DNA of 19,191 nt from Chromera velia. Taxonomy: Eukaryota; Sar; Chromeraceae. The notes below the pieces were generated by a model. The model made no database searches and was not told the DNA's origin. It saw only the letters and a list, made by a program, of their open reading frames with translations. The position numbers and the translations under genes were made by a program. The stretch lies in NCBI GenBank assembly GCA_018398765.1, contig JAHBMJ010001448.1, positions 10,906 through 30,096 of the forward strand, given 5' to 3'. Shown one piece after another: positions 1-9,853 of the stretch (positions are counted from its first letter, which is position 1; each line of letters begins with the position of its first letter).

Positions 1-1500
1 AGGGTACAGGGGCCTTCGCCTGCACACTACTCCCTCCAGTCAACTTTGGTAGGCCGGGCTTGGGAATTTGACTTTGCTCTGATTTGGATCTTTTTCCCGT
101 GATCATGTATAGCAGCTGCGTCCTGCTAGCTCCAGTGAATTGTGGTGGTTCGAAGAGGACCATTTTTCAACTGTGTTTAACGGAAAGTTCGCATTGGAGT
201 GTTCAAAAATGCATCGCGATGGTCGAGAAATGCACACACGCAAGGAAGGATCCATGAAGGACGCCAAGGACTCGGTAGGTTGAGCACAAAAGCTCGAAGG
301 CAGTGTAAAAGTGAAGCGTGCGACTTTGCTCTGTGTACATACACATACAACAGCAACACCAACTGAAATCATGGCATGAGAATGGCAGCTCTACGTGTAA
401 GATGCCTGCATACGTGATTTTGGTTTGCTTAGCTACGCTCTGACATAACAAAGGGGTCTGCTTTCTCGCCATCTCTCTGAGGCACGAGAGGACGTGAGAA
501 GAAGCTTGGATCCCGTTCCCAAAGCCGACTCAGCCGAGAATGCTTCATCATGTTTCAAAATGCCCCTTTTTTGTCGTGCAGGGAGCGGCCAAACAGCTTC
601 GCATTGCAAGCGAAAAGGAAGGCTTCTTGTCTGCCGAGATGAGGTTCAACAAGGGGACTGGCTCAAGTAGGTTCTTCACGATGGATCGAAGGAATCAGCT
701 CTAGAAAGTGCAAAAGTGAATACCTTTCTTGGGGAGAAGTGGAGCAAGGGGCTTGCAAAGGCTGACTGACTTTTGATCTTTCTCACTGCCTTTCTGCTAC
801 GACCTTGAGTGCTTGAAATACCGATATTTCTCTCCGTCCTTTGCGCGCATTCTTTCGCCCGGAAAGCGCAATCTGCGTCCTGAACAACTCACTCACCTGA
901 TCACATTTACTGAAATGCCCCGCTTGTCTTGTGTTTTGCAGCTGCAAATGCTGCCAATCCGGGTCCGGGTGCCTACCGCACGCCCTCGTCGATTCGATTG
1001 AAGAGCCCGCATCCCCAGGCGGTTTCTGCCGCGGTGCCCCCAACTCACCAATCCTTTGCCCGCCCTGTGACGCTGATTCCGGCCTTTGACTGCCATGGGA
1101 ACAGATTCCTCGCCTCTAAACATGCCAACTTCCCCGGGCCAGGTCAGTCACTTTACTTGGGATAGGATCATCTACTTGTGAGTGACCATTTTGGGCCCCG
1201 ATTCATTAGAAATTATAAGAACTGGAAGAAGAGCGTTGGTTCCCGAAGGAAGCCCGTGTGGAGAGATGAATGATGACGGCAGATTGAGGTTCAACGTAAA
1301 AGCACAGGACGAGCTACAACCCTCTCTCCTTCCTTCGTTAAGTTTTTGGTCCCGGAGGTTTCAGTCATGCATCTCCATGTATGATGCGTTTATATGGTCT
1401 TTTGTTCACTATTGTGTGCGTAACTGCAGGTGCTTATGAGAGCGGGAAGGACCGGTACATCAAAAAGACCTACAATTGTCTCTTTGGAAAAGTCTTTTGA
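1..1500 (+). CDS. SHIPPO/STPG (sperm-tail PG-rich repeat) protein, 3' part, four exons
   Basis: This is the C-terminal 134 residues of a gene that begins before the window. Exons read from the sequence are <1-48, 582-666, 942-1142 and 1430-1500 (TGA at 1498-1500). The introns start GTAGGC, GTAGGT and GTCAGT and end in CAG. The split codons join in frame: phase 0 at 48/582, phase 1 at 666/942 and phase 1 at 1142/1430. The joined protein has three PG-rich repeats: GPSPAHYSLQSTL in the first exon, NPGPGAYRTPSSI in the third, and FPGPGAYES formed only across the last splice. Known family members (ODF3/SHIPPO1, STPG1, STPG2 types) bind axonemal or cytoskeletal microtubules, so a flagellar structural role is the likely one. 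The tail ends in CLFGKVF with no membrane segment. The number of repeats upstream is unknown. The first exon could begin at base 10, after TACAG, or lie across the window edge. The family call is strong; the exact member is not assignable. Confidence 0.78.
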
Positions 1501-1669
1501 CTGACGTGATTATAAAATTATTTTTTCCACTGTAATTAGTTCATACCAACTTGAACTTCATGCATGCATCAAACTTAAACTTTTTGTTGTGTGATTCCCT
1601 TGATGATTCCTAATTTGAAGTAACTTGAACTAAATTTAAAACATTGGTTTGGTACGCATTGCACTACAC

Positions 1670-1675
1670 AATAAA
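1670..1675 (+). terminator. possible polyadenylation hexamer
   Basis: An AATAAA lies about 170 bases after the stop of the SHIPPO gene in AT-rich DNA. It matches the canonical animal and plant signal. Such hexamers are common by chance in this AT-rich stretch, and many protists do not use it, so the assignment is weak. Confidence 0.2.
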
Positions 1676-1862
1676 AAAGAACGTACGCAACGTATCCAAA
1701 CGTTAGACAAAATTCTAAACAGACTTAAAACAGTTTCAAATGTTTTACAGACATTGTTATACAAGCAATTATCATGATATGATTAATAATCCAAATTATC
1801 TAATAAAACTGTCAACTTAATAGTAAGGGTTTAATTCTCAAATTAATGATTCTAAATGGTTT

Positions 1863-2106
1863 GACTAGGCCCCGCACTACATTTAAAAAAAAAGAAAAGA
1901 TCAGAAAAACTTTTTTTTTAATAGTTTTTTTTTTTAATTTCTCATGGCACTTAGTAAGCAAACAACTGTTGCTCAAGTGCTGCAAAAGTGTTGCACGGGG
2001 TGTTGCATTGAAAACTATATCTTTTTAGTGGATAAATAAATAAATAAAAAAAGATTAGAGACTTTCTTTTTTTTCTTTTTTTTTTTTATGGAGTGCAGGG
2101 CCTAGC
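1863..2106. mobile_element. candidate MITE: 244-bp element with imperfect terminal inverted repeats
   Basis: The left end (1863-1899) reads CTAGGCCCCGCACTAC followed by an A-rich block with AAGAAAAG. The right end (about 2069-2106), read on the other strand, is CTAGGCCCTGCACTCC followed by the same kind of A-rich block. In the first 16 bases only two positions differ. Both ends are flanked by the same pentamer GGTTT (1858-1862 and 2107-2111), which looks like a target-site duplication. The interior has no coding frame and is AT-rich, with several GTTGC words near 1965-2010. Short length, terminal inverted repeats, a duplicated flank and no transposase together suggest a non-autonomous DNA transposon. 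The left end has one extra base relative to the right, and the A-tract half of the match is low-complexity, so the solid evidence is the 16-base terminus plus the flank. The superfamily is not assignable. Confidence 0.5.
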
Positions 2107-3765
2107 GGTTTTATTATCACAAGGACGATTGAGCTTTCGACGATACGCTCAGTCATACACTTTTTATATCTGTTTGCATCTATGCAATTGTTTATCAATG
2201 TTTGACTAGGTGTTTCACTTCACTGTATTTCTTTCATTTCATACTTGTAAGCATTCTGTTCTCTTCTTTTCATTTAAATATAAGTGATAAATCCCAAGCA
2301 CTTATTTCTATTTCGTATGCCAGGGGTGAGTGGGGTGCTTTTTGCCCCCCTAAAGCGGCGCATTTCCGTAAAAAACTCGTTCTCATAATTGGTAAGGAGT
2401 TAGAAGCTGAAACTTTATATAAAAAGACATTGTAACAATAGAAAAAAAACTGTTGAACAGATTTTTTATATCATTTCTAGAAACATAGGCTGTCATACTC
2501 TTGCTAGCCGAGACGATATAGATGATCATTCAGCATCGCTAGAGAGTAAGAACTGACAGAGGAAGGCCTCTGCAGTAAATCAGTTTCTGGAGCACTTCAA
2601 TCGATCAACTGATAACACGAGGTACCGGAAATTAATTCTCGCTTCGTGACGTACGCATACAGTGTGGCGGTGTGGCAGGCGACGCGGGTACGCATGTATA
2701 TCGATGTGGCACAACGACGATGGCGCACACGGATAAGGCAATCATAGAGCTCTAGGTAATAATGCAGCCATCGGTGCTCATGTACTTTAGCTAGCAATAT
2801 TTGACTTTATACTAGTTTTTATATCTTTGATGATCGAGGGTTTTGTTATGTTTTTAGTGATTTTAAGTGATTGAAAACATTCTGTTTTTATTTGTTGACC
2901 TTACTACTAATTTTTAAATGGATTTCTTTCCATTTCTTTTCTAATTCACTCGTGCAGCTAGCGGTACTGAAAAGTTTTGTGATGATTAAAGTTTTTTTTT
3001 TTGTGATTTTGTTATGCATATGCCGCGCGCCTATATATTTTAAAAATACTTGAAAATCATATGCCCCCAAAATTTTTATGTGAATTGATTGAAGAAGTAA
3101 TTGAAAAAAAAAAAAAGAAATAAACTAGTTAGAAAAACACGAAGACGATCATTTGCATTCGGTTCACGATCATTTTGCATATATGCAAACTACAAATCAA
3201 AATGTCACTTCTCAAGGCCTGATGATTGAGGGTTTTGTTTTCAAGGCCTCGGCCGGATTTAACCGCGAGGTCCCTTCCCACGACGCACAACTTAATTGTC
3301 ACACTTGCCTTTGCGCGCGAATGCGAGCGAGTGCTCGCGAACAAACTTCTTCTTTATATGAATAATTCTTCTCGATCTCATGCATGCATGTTGTTTGCTA
3401 ATTAATGTTTGTAATAGTGTTGTTTGATGTAGACGGACAATGATACGGGGACGTCCAGCAAAAAATGTCCGGTATACAGCAACCAGATCGACTGCATGGA
3501 CCGATGCCTCTACCGTGAAACAGAGATGTGCAGAGATCACGTACATGTTGATACAGCTCGGCATTGTGAGAAGCCAGACGAGTCCCGCGAACACCATTGA
3601 AAAACTTGAAAGAACAGTTACTTTCGTGCTCTTTCTTCCATAATATACAACCTCACGGCGTCAGGTTGTGTCTCGCCTCTCAAGCTCCAACAGATGTAAT
3701 CCACTGTGATTCCGCTCGATTGTGCTGTATCTCGTCCCTGTTCGTCTTGCACTTTCCTGTTCTGC

Positions 3766-4221
3766 ATGATGGAGGTGGACGGGCAAAGAACGAAAAACGC
3801 GGGAAAGGCTGAGGATGAAGAACTTGATTGTTCAGAAGTGACGGATCCTTTCCTGGACCACCACAGTGAACGCGACTTCTTTGCAGAAGATTTGAGACTC
3901 CTCAGCATTCTCTGGCTGATGCAGTTTTTTGAACTCATGATGATGTCCGTACTCTTCCCCATTCTTCCACGTTTAACGACGGTCTCGGAGCTCACACAAG
4001 TCAGTCTGGCTTTGTGTTCTGCGCTTCTGTATTATATCTTTCAATGCGACCTCCCCGTGTATTGATTGATTCATTGACGGATCGATTGATCGATTGATTG
4101 ATTGATTGATTGACTGACTGACTGACTGACTGACTGATTGATTGATTGATAGATTGACTGATTGACTCATTGATGGATGGATTGATTGGTTGATAGATGG
4201 ATGGATGGATTGACGGATTGG

Positions 4222-4257
<36 letters not shown>

Positions 4258-5684
4258 CTGATTGATTGACCGATTAATTGATTGGATGATGGATTGATTG
4301 GTGGATGGATGGAGGGATGGATGAATCCCCCCCTCACGTTTTTATCTGGCGAGGGTCGCTCAGCCTCCCCGGCTGAGGCCTCGAGGTCTTTGCATACATG
4401 CATGGTTCGGTCTAGCGGCCTCGATTAGGCTGTTCGTTAGGTACTACTTTCAATGACCCTCTCTAGACTAAGTCGAACTCATGGGCTCCTAATTCAATCT
4501 CTGTCTTCCAGCAGATCGATGGATAAATTGATTGTCCGTGGTTAAAGAATATGTACATCTTTGAGTTTGCAGAGAAATAGGTCGCGACGTTGCCTTCCAA
4601 TGCTTATCTGCAGGCCTGCATCTTTGCCACACGGCCTGCCACTGCCCTGATTGTATCCTTTCCTGCCGGTCTTCTCCTCGACAAAGTCTCGTGGAGGCCT
4701 CTGCTCTTTGTGCCCTTCCTTGCCCTCTTTCTCTGTAACGTTTGCTTCGCTGTTGCCTGTAGTATGGAGAGTGCAATTACCCGACTGGCGTTGTTGTTGA
4801 CAGCCAGAGCCGTACAGGGCTGCTCCACAGCCTTCCTCACCCCTGTGGTGCTCTCTGCCATTGCGTCCACCAGACCCCGGTCTAGGGTCGCACCTAGCAC
4901 CGGGGTCGTCTACAGTTCTGACTTTGGTGCAATCCTGGGACCTCTCGTAGGGGGGTTCTTTTTTGATCGATTGGGGGGCATCAAGGTGTTCTCAACTTTG
5001 GGACTGGTTGCCGTAGTTCTCCTCGTTTTGATGCTGTTCGTCCGCCCGCAAGAAATTGACGATTATGTGGAGTTGGGGGATGAGGGCGGAGATCTTTCGG
5101 TTGCCGTGCAGAGCAACAGGAGAAGAAGCCTCGAAGGCCTCAGGTCTGTATGTACGTATTTCTCTGCATCTATGTATCTACCCATCTGTCTGTCTACCTG
5201 TGTGTGTCTGGGCGTGTATGCAAGAGTGTGCCTAGAAAGCCCCGGAGCGTATAGAGCCTTCATGTAAGTAATGTTGAATCGCGGATGATAGACCGAAAGG
5301 ATTGTGTGGATGGGCTTCACCCGCGGTGATCCTTCATTCGATCGTCAAAGATGCGTGTCTCTCTTCCTCTCCTCAGCACTCCCCCCTCCCCCTACCTACC
5401 TTCTTCTTTCTCTCTGTCTGTCTCCGTCTCTGTCTGTCGAGGGAAGAACAAGACGAAAAAGAAGTCGTGTGGTCTGCCTAAGGCTTTCACACGGGGGCTG
5501 TCTCTGCGTCTGTGTGTCTGCCACGATCCATCCGAAAGACAACAGAAAGAGAAAAAAAAAAGTCATACAGCTTGTCTGTCTGTCTGTCTGTCTGAGAATG
5601 AAAAAAGAGGAAAAGGGAAAGAAAAGACGACATAGGCTGTCCAAAAGGGAAAAGAACGAAAAAAGGAAAAAAAGAAGTCACATA

Positions 5685-5719
<35 letters not shown>

Positions 5720-5762
5720 CGTCCGTCTGCTCTTCGAAGATTCTTTTCTGAAGGCAGCTGCC

Positions 5763-5835
<73 letters not shown>

Positions 5836-7759
5836 CTTGCTTGCTTTCTTTCTTTCTTTCTTTCTTTCGTTCTTTCTTTCGTTCTTTCTTTCCGTTGGTC
5901 TTTCTTTCTTTCATTCTTTCTTTCGGTTTTTCTTTCTTTCTTCCTTCCTTTCTCTCCCGCAAAGGAAGCAGAGACAAAAGACCAAAAATAATAGGGTCAA
6001 AAGTCAGCGCACACCAGAGACACGCATGACACGCGCACGAACACATATCAACACGTACATGCACACACATGTTCAGACACAAACAGAAAGGGCACGAGGA
6101 AGAAACCATGCTAGAGAGGAGAAGGGAAACGAAGAAAAGAGAAGAGCTACTGTATACTTGTTACACTGACGCAGGCCCCTTCGCTCTTAGCTCTGTTGCA
6201 ACTTACACAGTTTGTTTTATTCATATGATGAACGGGAATTTCTACTCCTCTGACTGCCCTGCAGCGCGACAAGTCCTGCCCTCCTGGCCCATCGAAGCGG
6301 TTCTGTCCTCTCCGATGCCCTTCTCTCTCTGGGTGGACGCCGCTCTTCCTTGCCCATCAACAGAGTCAAGAGCCTTCCTCTCGAGCCTGCCAGCTTTGGG
6401 GACCTGATGGAGCCACACTATATTATCATGGTCAGCAAAACCACGCGGGACCAGGAACATTGTTGAACAGCCGTATCTTCGAGTTTGCAAGCTGGAATGC
6501 TTTGACGGAGACTCGCTCCCTCCATCAGAACACACTGTCAATGTTTGGTTTCTTCCTCAACCTTCACTGCGTCCTCTTCTGCAGAGTGCGGCCACGCGCG
6601 TTGTTGTCTTGTGTGCGGGCAGACCGTTCCTCCCCCTCAACTGGTTTGGTTCCGTCGTGTTCGGGCGGTGATATATTTCTGTGCAGATTTTTGAGTTTCC
6701 CTCGTTCTTCTGCATTTATTGCACACGGAAAAGAAAATCAACCCTCTGCTTTTCCTCTGCAGGTGTGTGCTGCCTTCCTGAGCTGGTGCAGCTTCTTCGC
6801 TGTGGAAGCGATCCTTCCCGTCTACTGGAAGAAGGTGTTCCCCTCTGTGTCTGCCACCCAGACTGGGGCTTTATTGACCCCCCTTTTGGTGATGAAGTTC
6901 TCCATGATCCTGCTAACCTCTGGGGCATCGTCTGCATTTGCAAGGACTCTAGTGGGCAGAAAAAGGGGAAGCGGGGTGGAGATAGAGGTTCCAAGCTCTA
7001 GGCGACCGAGCATCCAGTCCCACATGTCCACTGTGTTAGAGCAGGAGGACAGAGACCTCCATGTGGGTCTGGTCACCAGCAGGATTCTTCATTGGGCTGC
7101 CTTGGGGGGCTGTGCAATGGTAGCTCTGACTTCAGGCACGCACTTGTTCTTCCGAGACATTCTGCTGGAGGCAGGCTGGCTGGGTCTCTTGGGGATGGGA
7201 TTGGGTCTTGTCCATATGAGCTCAACCAGCTGGACACAGGTCAGTCGGTTGGGTCACAGTGAATCTCCGCAGGCTGCTGCTGGGCCTTTATCCGTTGGAC
7301 GTTACAAGTGTAACTCTCAGTTCGGAAAAACTTCTTGGGCAAATTTTCTTCTTCCGCCCTCTTTCGATTCTGTCTGATGAGAGCACAATTTTTGAAGCGG
7401 CGGGGTCGATGCTTTCATATTTGTTTTAGACAGACCAGGAAAGAAGAGTAGAGTGTTGTGTTTGATGGCCGCAGGAGTACCTGGAGGACCGCCATCTGCA
7501 CGGAGTGTGCGGTAGGGCTTTTGCGATTTTGGCCGGGGGGATGTCTTTTGGGGCTGTGGTGGGTCCGCTCGCTTCGGCATCTCTGGTGGAGGGAGGGAAG
7601 TCTGCTGGGGGTGATGTGAGGTCAAGCACTTTGATTGCTTTCGGGTCTCTCGGCATTGCAGGCTCCTGTGCTGCTGCTGCTCTTTTTTGGTCTGTAGTTA
7701 CGTTTCCATACACGCTAGGGCCACACAAGCAGGCGCTTCTCCTTGGAAAAGGGCGATGA
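3766..7759 (+). CDS. MFS transporter, DHA1/SLC18 (vesicular amine transporter-like), five exons, 563 aa
   Basis: Exons are 3766-3999, 4614-5143, 6265-6430, 6763-7239 and 7475-7759 (TGA). They sum to 1692 bases and all junction phases agree (0, 2, 0, 0). Introns begin GTCAGT, GTCTGT, GTCAGC and GTCAGT and end in CAG/GCAG. The start is ATG 3766 or the adjacent ATG 3769; an in-frame TAA at 3697 excludes longer forms. Twelve hydrophobic segments can be placed: TM1 at 43-68 in exon 1, TM2-6 in exon 2, TM7-10 in exon 4 and TM11-12 in exon 5, with exon 3 supplying the central cytosolic loop. MFS motif A appears as G97-x3-D101-K102, with Ser where Gly is usual. A motif B-like RAVQG is at 143-147. The antiporter motif C, GAILGPLVGG, is at 183-192. 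The loop-TM7 segment FGDLMEPHYIIMV (299-311, across a splice) and the TM11 pattern resemble vesicular monoamine transporters. Such proteins exchange protons for cationic amines or drugs; the substrate here is inferred only. The membrane could be vesicular, vacuolar or plasma. Confidence 0.8.
4061..4326 (+). repeat. tetranucleotide microsatellite (GATT/GACT/GGAT) in transporter intron 1
   Basis: About 265 bases of degenerating tetranucleotides. ATTG units come first, then a pure GACT block near 4110-4135, then ATTG again, then GGAT units at both 4190-4210 and 4290-4325. The repeat lies wholly inside intron 1 (4000-4613). The period of four produces Ile-Asn-Gln-Ser/Val-Ser-Gln repeat frames on the minus strand that are artefacts, not genes. 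The interleaving of three related motifs points to slippage plus point mutation from one ancestral array. Confidence 0.9.
5573..5594 (+). repeat. short CTGT microsatellite in transporter intron 2
   Basis: Five to six uninterrupted CTGT units follow a purine-rich segment (poly-A/GA) inside intron 2 (5144-6264). The same motif recurs in larger form at 5685-5718 and more loosely at 5180-5215 and 5407-5440, so the intron has been seeded repeatedly by one motif. Confidence 0.85.
5685..5718 (+). repeat. CTGT microsatellite in transporter intron 2
   Basis: About eight uninterrupted CTGT units. The segment is preceded by a purine run (5640-5680) and followed by the pyrimidine tract at 5761-5958, giving strand-asymmetric purine/pyrimidine blocks within one intron. 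Confidence 0.9.
5761..5958 (+). repeat. 200-bp polypyrimidine tract, (CT)n then (TTTC)n, in intron 2
   Basis: The plus strand is nearly all pyrimidine for about 198 bases: CT dinucleotides at about 5770-5812, then TTTC tetranucleotides with occasional G interruptions. The plus frame reads Ser-Phe-Leu and the minus frame reads Glu-Arg-Lys; both long open frames are low-complexity artefacts. It lies inside intron 2, about 300 bases before the exon 3 acceptor at 6264. Long mirror-symmetric homopurine-homopyrimidine tracts can form triplex (H-DNA); that property is general knowledge, not shown here. Confidence 0.92.
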
Positions 7760-8449
7760 AATGTGATGAATACCCCAGAAAACGCCTTGAAACAGTTCAA
7801 AAGTTAGCCTTTATTGAATTACATTGAATTAAAGTGGCAGTGGTTCCCTGGCAAGCAAGTAGGCCATCCCAAATGCTCCGGTAAACCGATACCGTAAATT
7901 ATTTAAAGTTGTTATGAAAATTTGACCTGATTGAAAAAAGTATTTTAAAAGAATGGAAATTAAGAAGAAAAACAATTAATACGCTCTACGGCTAAGACTA
8001 ATGCGTTAGTACTGAGTTTATAATACTAGGTCTAGCACTGCGTAAACATTAGAGTGTATCTATAACTAAGAGACTATTAGGAGTGTACATATTTGACAAT
8101 GAGAAAATATATTTTGTGAAACATTCTATCTACGATCTCTAGTTTTAAAACATCACTAAAAAATGAGTTTTAAAAGTAAATTAAACTTATATAATTAACT
8201 GTTATTGAGTAAGTTATATTGCTTCTTATATTGCTTCTGGAGGGACATGCATGTGCACTTCTTTCTTCTTCTCCGTCTTTTCGTTTGTTTTTCTCTCTCC
8301 CTCTGAATTTCTCATCTTTTTACAAATTGTGGCCAAACTGAGGGGTTGTCGAGGGGGGCGTCTCGGCTCTGCCAGACTTGCCCGAGGGAGAGGGGGTAGT
8401 AGGGGTGTGTCTGCAGCAATGATGACAGATTTGAAGGAGCGGTGGTTGA
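7760..8449. other. AT-rich intergenic region
   Basis: Between the transporter stop and the RT-like frame the DNA is AT-rich without a credible gene. A perfect 12-base tandem duplication (TTATATTGCTTC, 8214-8225 and 8226-8237) lies just before a shift to GC-richer DNA at about 8335. A plus frame at 8251-8556 contains an Arg/Gly-rich stretch and MMTDLKERWLTTLL (from about 8419), which could be a frameshifted upstream part of the RT-like relic. Confidence 0.5.
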
Positions 8450-9484
8450 CCACTCTTTTATGTACTCCATGCTCTAAGGAGGGGGCCTCCTCTTTCGAAG
8501 AGGGCTGGGGTGGTAAAGAAGTTATTGGATGCATTGGCAGTCGTTCCGGTGGATAAAGCTAGGGGCGATCTGGCCTTTCTATATGCACGAAAATACAGCC
8601 AGGCGGTGAGAGCGGCTTTTATCGATAACCGATCGTATGCCCTCTTACAGGAAGCAAACTTTAACTATGCTCTTGATGATTTAGCGAGCTAGTCTGCTGC
8701 CATGAAAGGTTTTCTTTTATGTTTTGGTCCCTTTAATAGAAGGAAGCATCGTTTTGGGACTGGTCTTTTATGGGTGAAAAGGAAGTCTTGGGGGGATGAA
8801 GGCCAGTTGCTTGCAGCTTGGTCATTTATGAAGTATCGCCCACTCATCTCTTATGCTTTACATGGGCGTAAGTCTCTATTTTCTTTTGCGCGCAAATGTT
8901 TGAATGGCTTACTTTGTTGTTTTGGTCCTCATTGTGATTTAGACTCGATTTTTTTTTTTCAAGAGTGTGTGTTCGAATTCAATGCGGGGTATGAGCATTC
9001 TGCTGATCGGTGCGAAAGACTTTCGTTGATGCTAGATTGGCCCGATGGTCATGTTAAGATGATTGTCGATAATATAAAAGCTTTCTTCCCCTCCTTTCCA
9101 TGCAATGCCTTTTTGTTTTCACTTAAAGAGTTTATCTCGAAGGTAACGGCAGAGTCTCATCACAGATACATTGTTTTGCTGAAGTTCCGCCCTTTTTGTA
9201 AAAGAGAGGCTGGGAGGGCCTACGGGGAGGCATGGGTGTCACGCAGGCGGTATGCAAAGCCTGTTGCCTTCTTGTCCTCTCATAATAGATTCACAGACGC
9301 CGTTTCATGCCCCATTAATGTCCTACTAGAGATTGTTGACCTTCATTTTCGTACAAATCTTATTCATACATGTTCATGGGCGATTGATTCCAAATTAACA
9401 GAAAGAAGGCTTCCCTCAGGGGAGTCTATGCTCTCCTGGGGGGGCGAGGTTCTTTGCAGCCTGGCAGGAATTCTTGGTTGCTGA
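8450..9484 (+). pseudogene. reverse-transcriptase-like relic, one internal TAG, truncated
   Basis: One frame is open from 8450 to 9484 except for TAG at 8690-8692. Both sides look like parts of one RT-like protein. Before the stop is VVPVDKARGDLAF, resembling the segment near the fingers of some retroelement RTs. After it come KYRPLISYALHG (residues 44-55 of the 260-residue part starting at 8702), like the RPI-type motif 1, and VDNIKAFFPSFP (122-133), which has the D-x4-F spacing of RT motif A. RRLPSGESMLSW (235-246) may be a degraded motif B. No YxDD box is seen before TGA at 9482-9484, so the palm is incomplete and the product should be inactive. A T-run at about 8947-8957 may hide another frameshift. 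Base use is AT-richer than in the neighbouring genes. The exact retroelement class was not recognised; motif similarity is by eye. An alternative is a host gene of unknown function, which fits the motifs less well. Confidence 0.45.
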
Positions 9485-9853
9485 CTCTTCCTTGATTTCA
9501 TCTTAGACTACCAACCCATTTCAAAAAGCTTTAAGTTATTATCAAATTGGCAACCCCAAGTTGGTAACTGGGGGGGTCTGAAGGGACTATCGCTACCGCC
9601 ATAATCTGGCCACAAATATGTTAATCGGGATCTAATATAGGGGAAGTGTATCTTTAAAAAGTGTGTACGATTTAAACTTGTTTTGTTTAAGTTGTTTCTA
9701 GAATATTAAAAACTTGACTTTAATTATAAATATAACTGCTAGGGGTGGTTTCGATATATATTTTTATATTATATTATGGGCTAAGTGATATAAATATATA
9801 ATATAAGCAAATCATTATCTATGGATGATTGTGAAAACTCTAAGGACGAGAAA
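9485..9853. other. AT-rich non-coding stretch
   Basis: No coding frame or RNA structure is visible. TATA-rich runs lie at 9755-9810. A near-duplicate TTGGCAAC/TTGGTAAC pair lies at about 9546-9568. The RT-like relic does not continue recognisably in any frame. Confidence 0.5.

Larger units (their letters stand above)
1501..3765. other. AT-rich intergenic region
   Basis: No reading frame here has codon structure, repeats or motifs of a recognisable protein; the longest frames are short and Phe/Lys/Ile-rich, as expected from A- and T-runs. It holds the 3' flank of the SHIPPO gene, the MITE candidate at 1863-2106, several A/T homopolymer runs (about 1883-1932, 2040-2088, 2990-3001, 3104-3117), and the immediate 5' region of the transporter gene. 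A small perfect hairpin (GCGAGC, four-base loop, GCTCGC) lies near 3323-3338. An in-frame TAA at 3697-3699 limits how far upstream the transporter can start. No core promoter element could be fixed. Confidence 0.6.

Noticed and set aside
103-472. Overlapping minus-strand frames of 61-89 residues near the window start
   Set aside because: They fall in the first visible intron of the SHIPPO gene, overlap each other in different frames and share no recognisable motif.
1182-1439. 85-residue plus frame between SHIPPO exons
   Set aside because: It lies inside an intron with good borders. Joining 1142 to 1430 restores a PGPGAY motif, while reading through does not.
3618-3995. Minus-strand 125-residue frame
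   Set aside because: It is a Ser/Arg-rich shadow of transporter exon 1, which has a membrane segment and in-phase splicing on the plus strand.
3973-4403. Two minus-strand frames rich in Asn-Gln-Ser-Ile and Ser-Val-Ser-Gln repeats
   Set aside because: They are translations of the tetranucleotide array in intron 1; a period of four with no stop words gives open frames by construction.
5304-6109. Long plus frame (241 residues, Ser-Phe-Leu rich) and minus frame (143 residues, Glu-Arg-Lys rich) over intron 2
   Set aside because: Both follow the CTGT and TTTC microsatellites and have no real codon diversity. The segment lies between two exons that join in phase.
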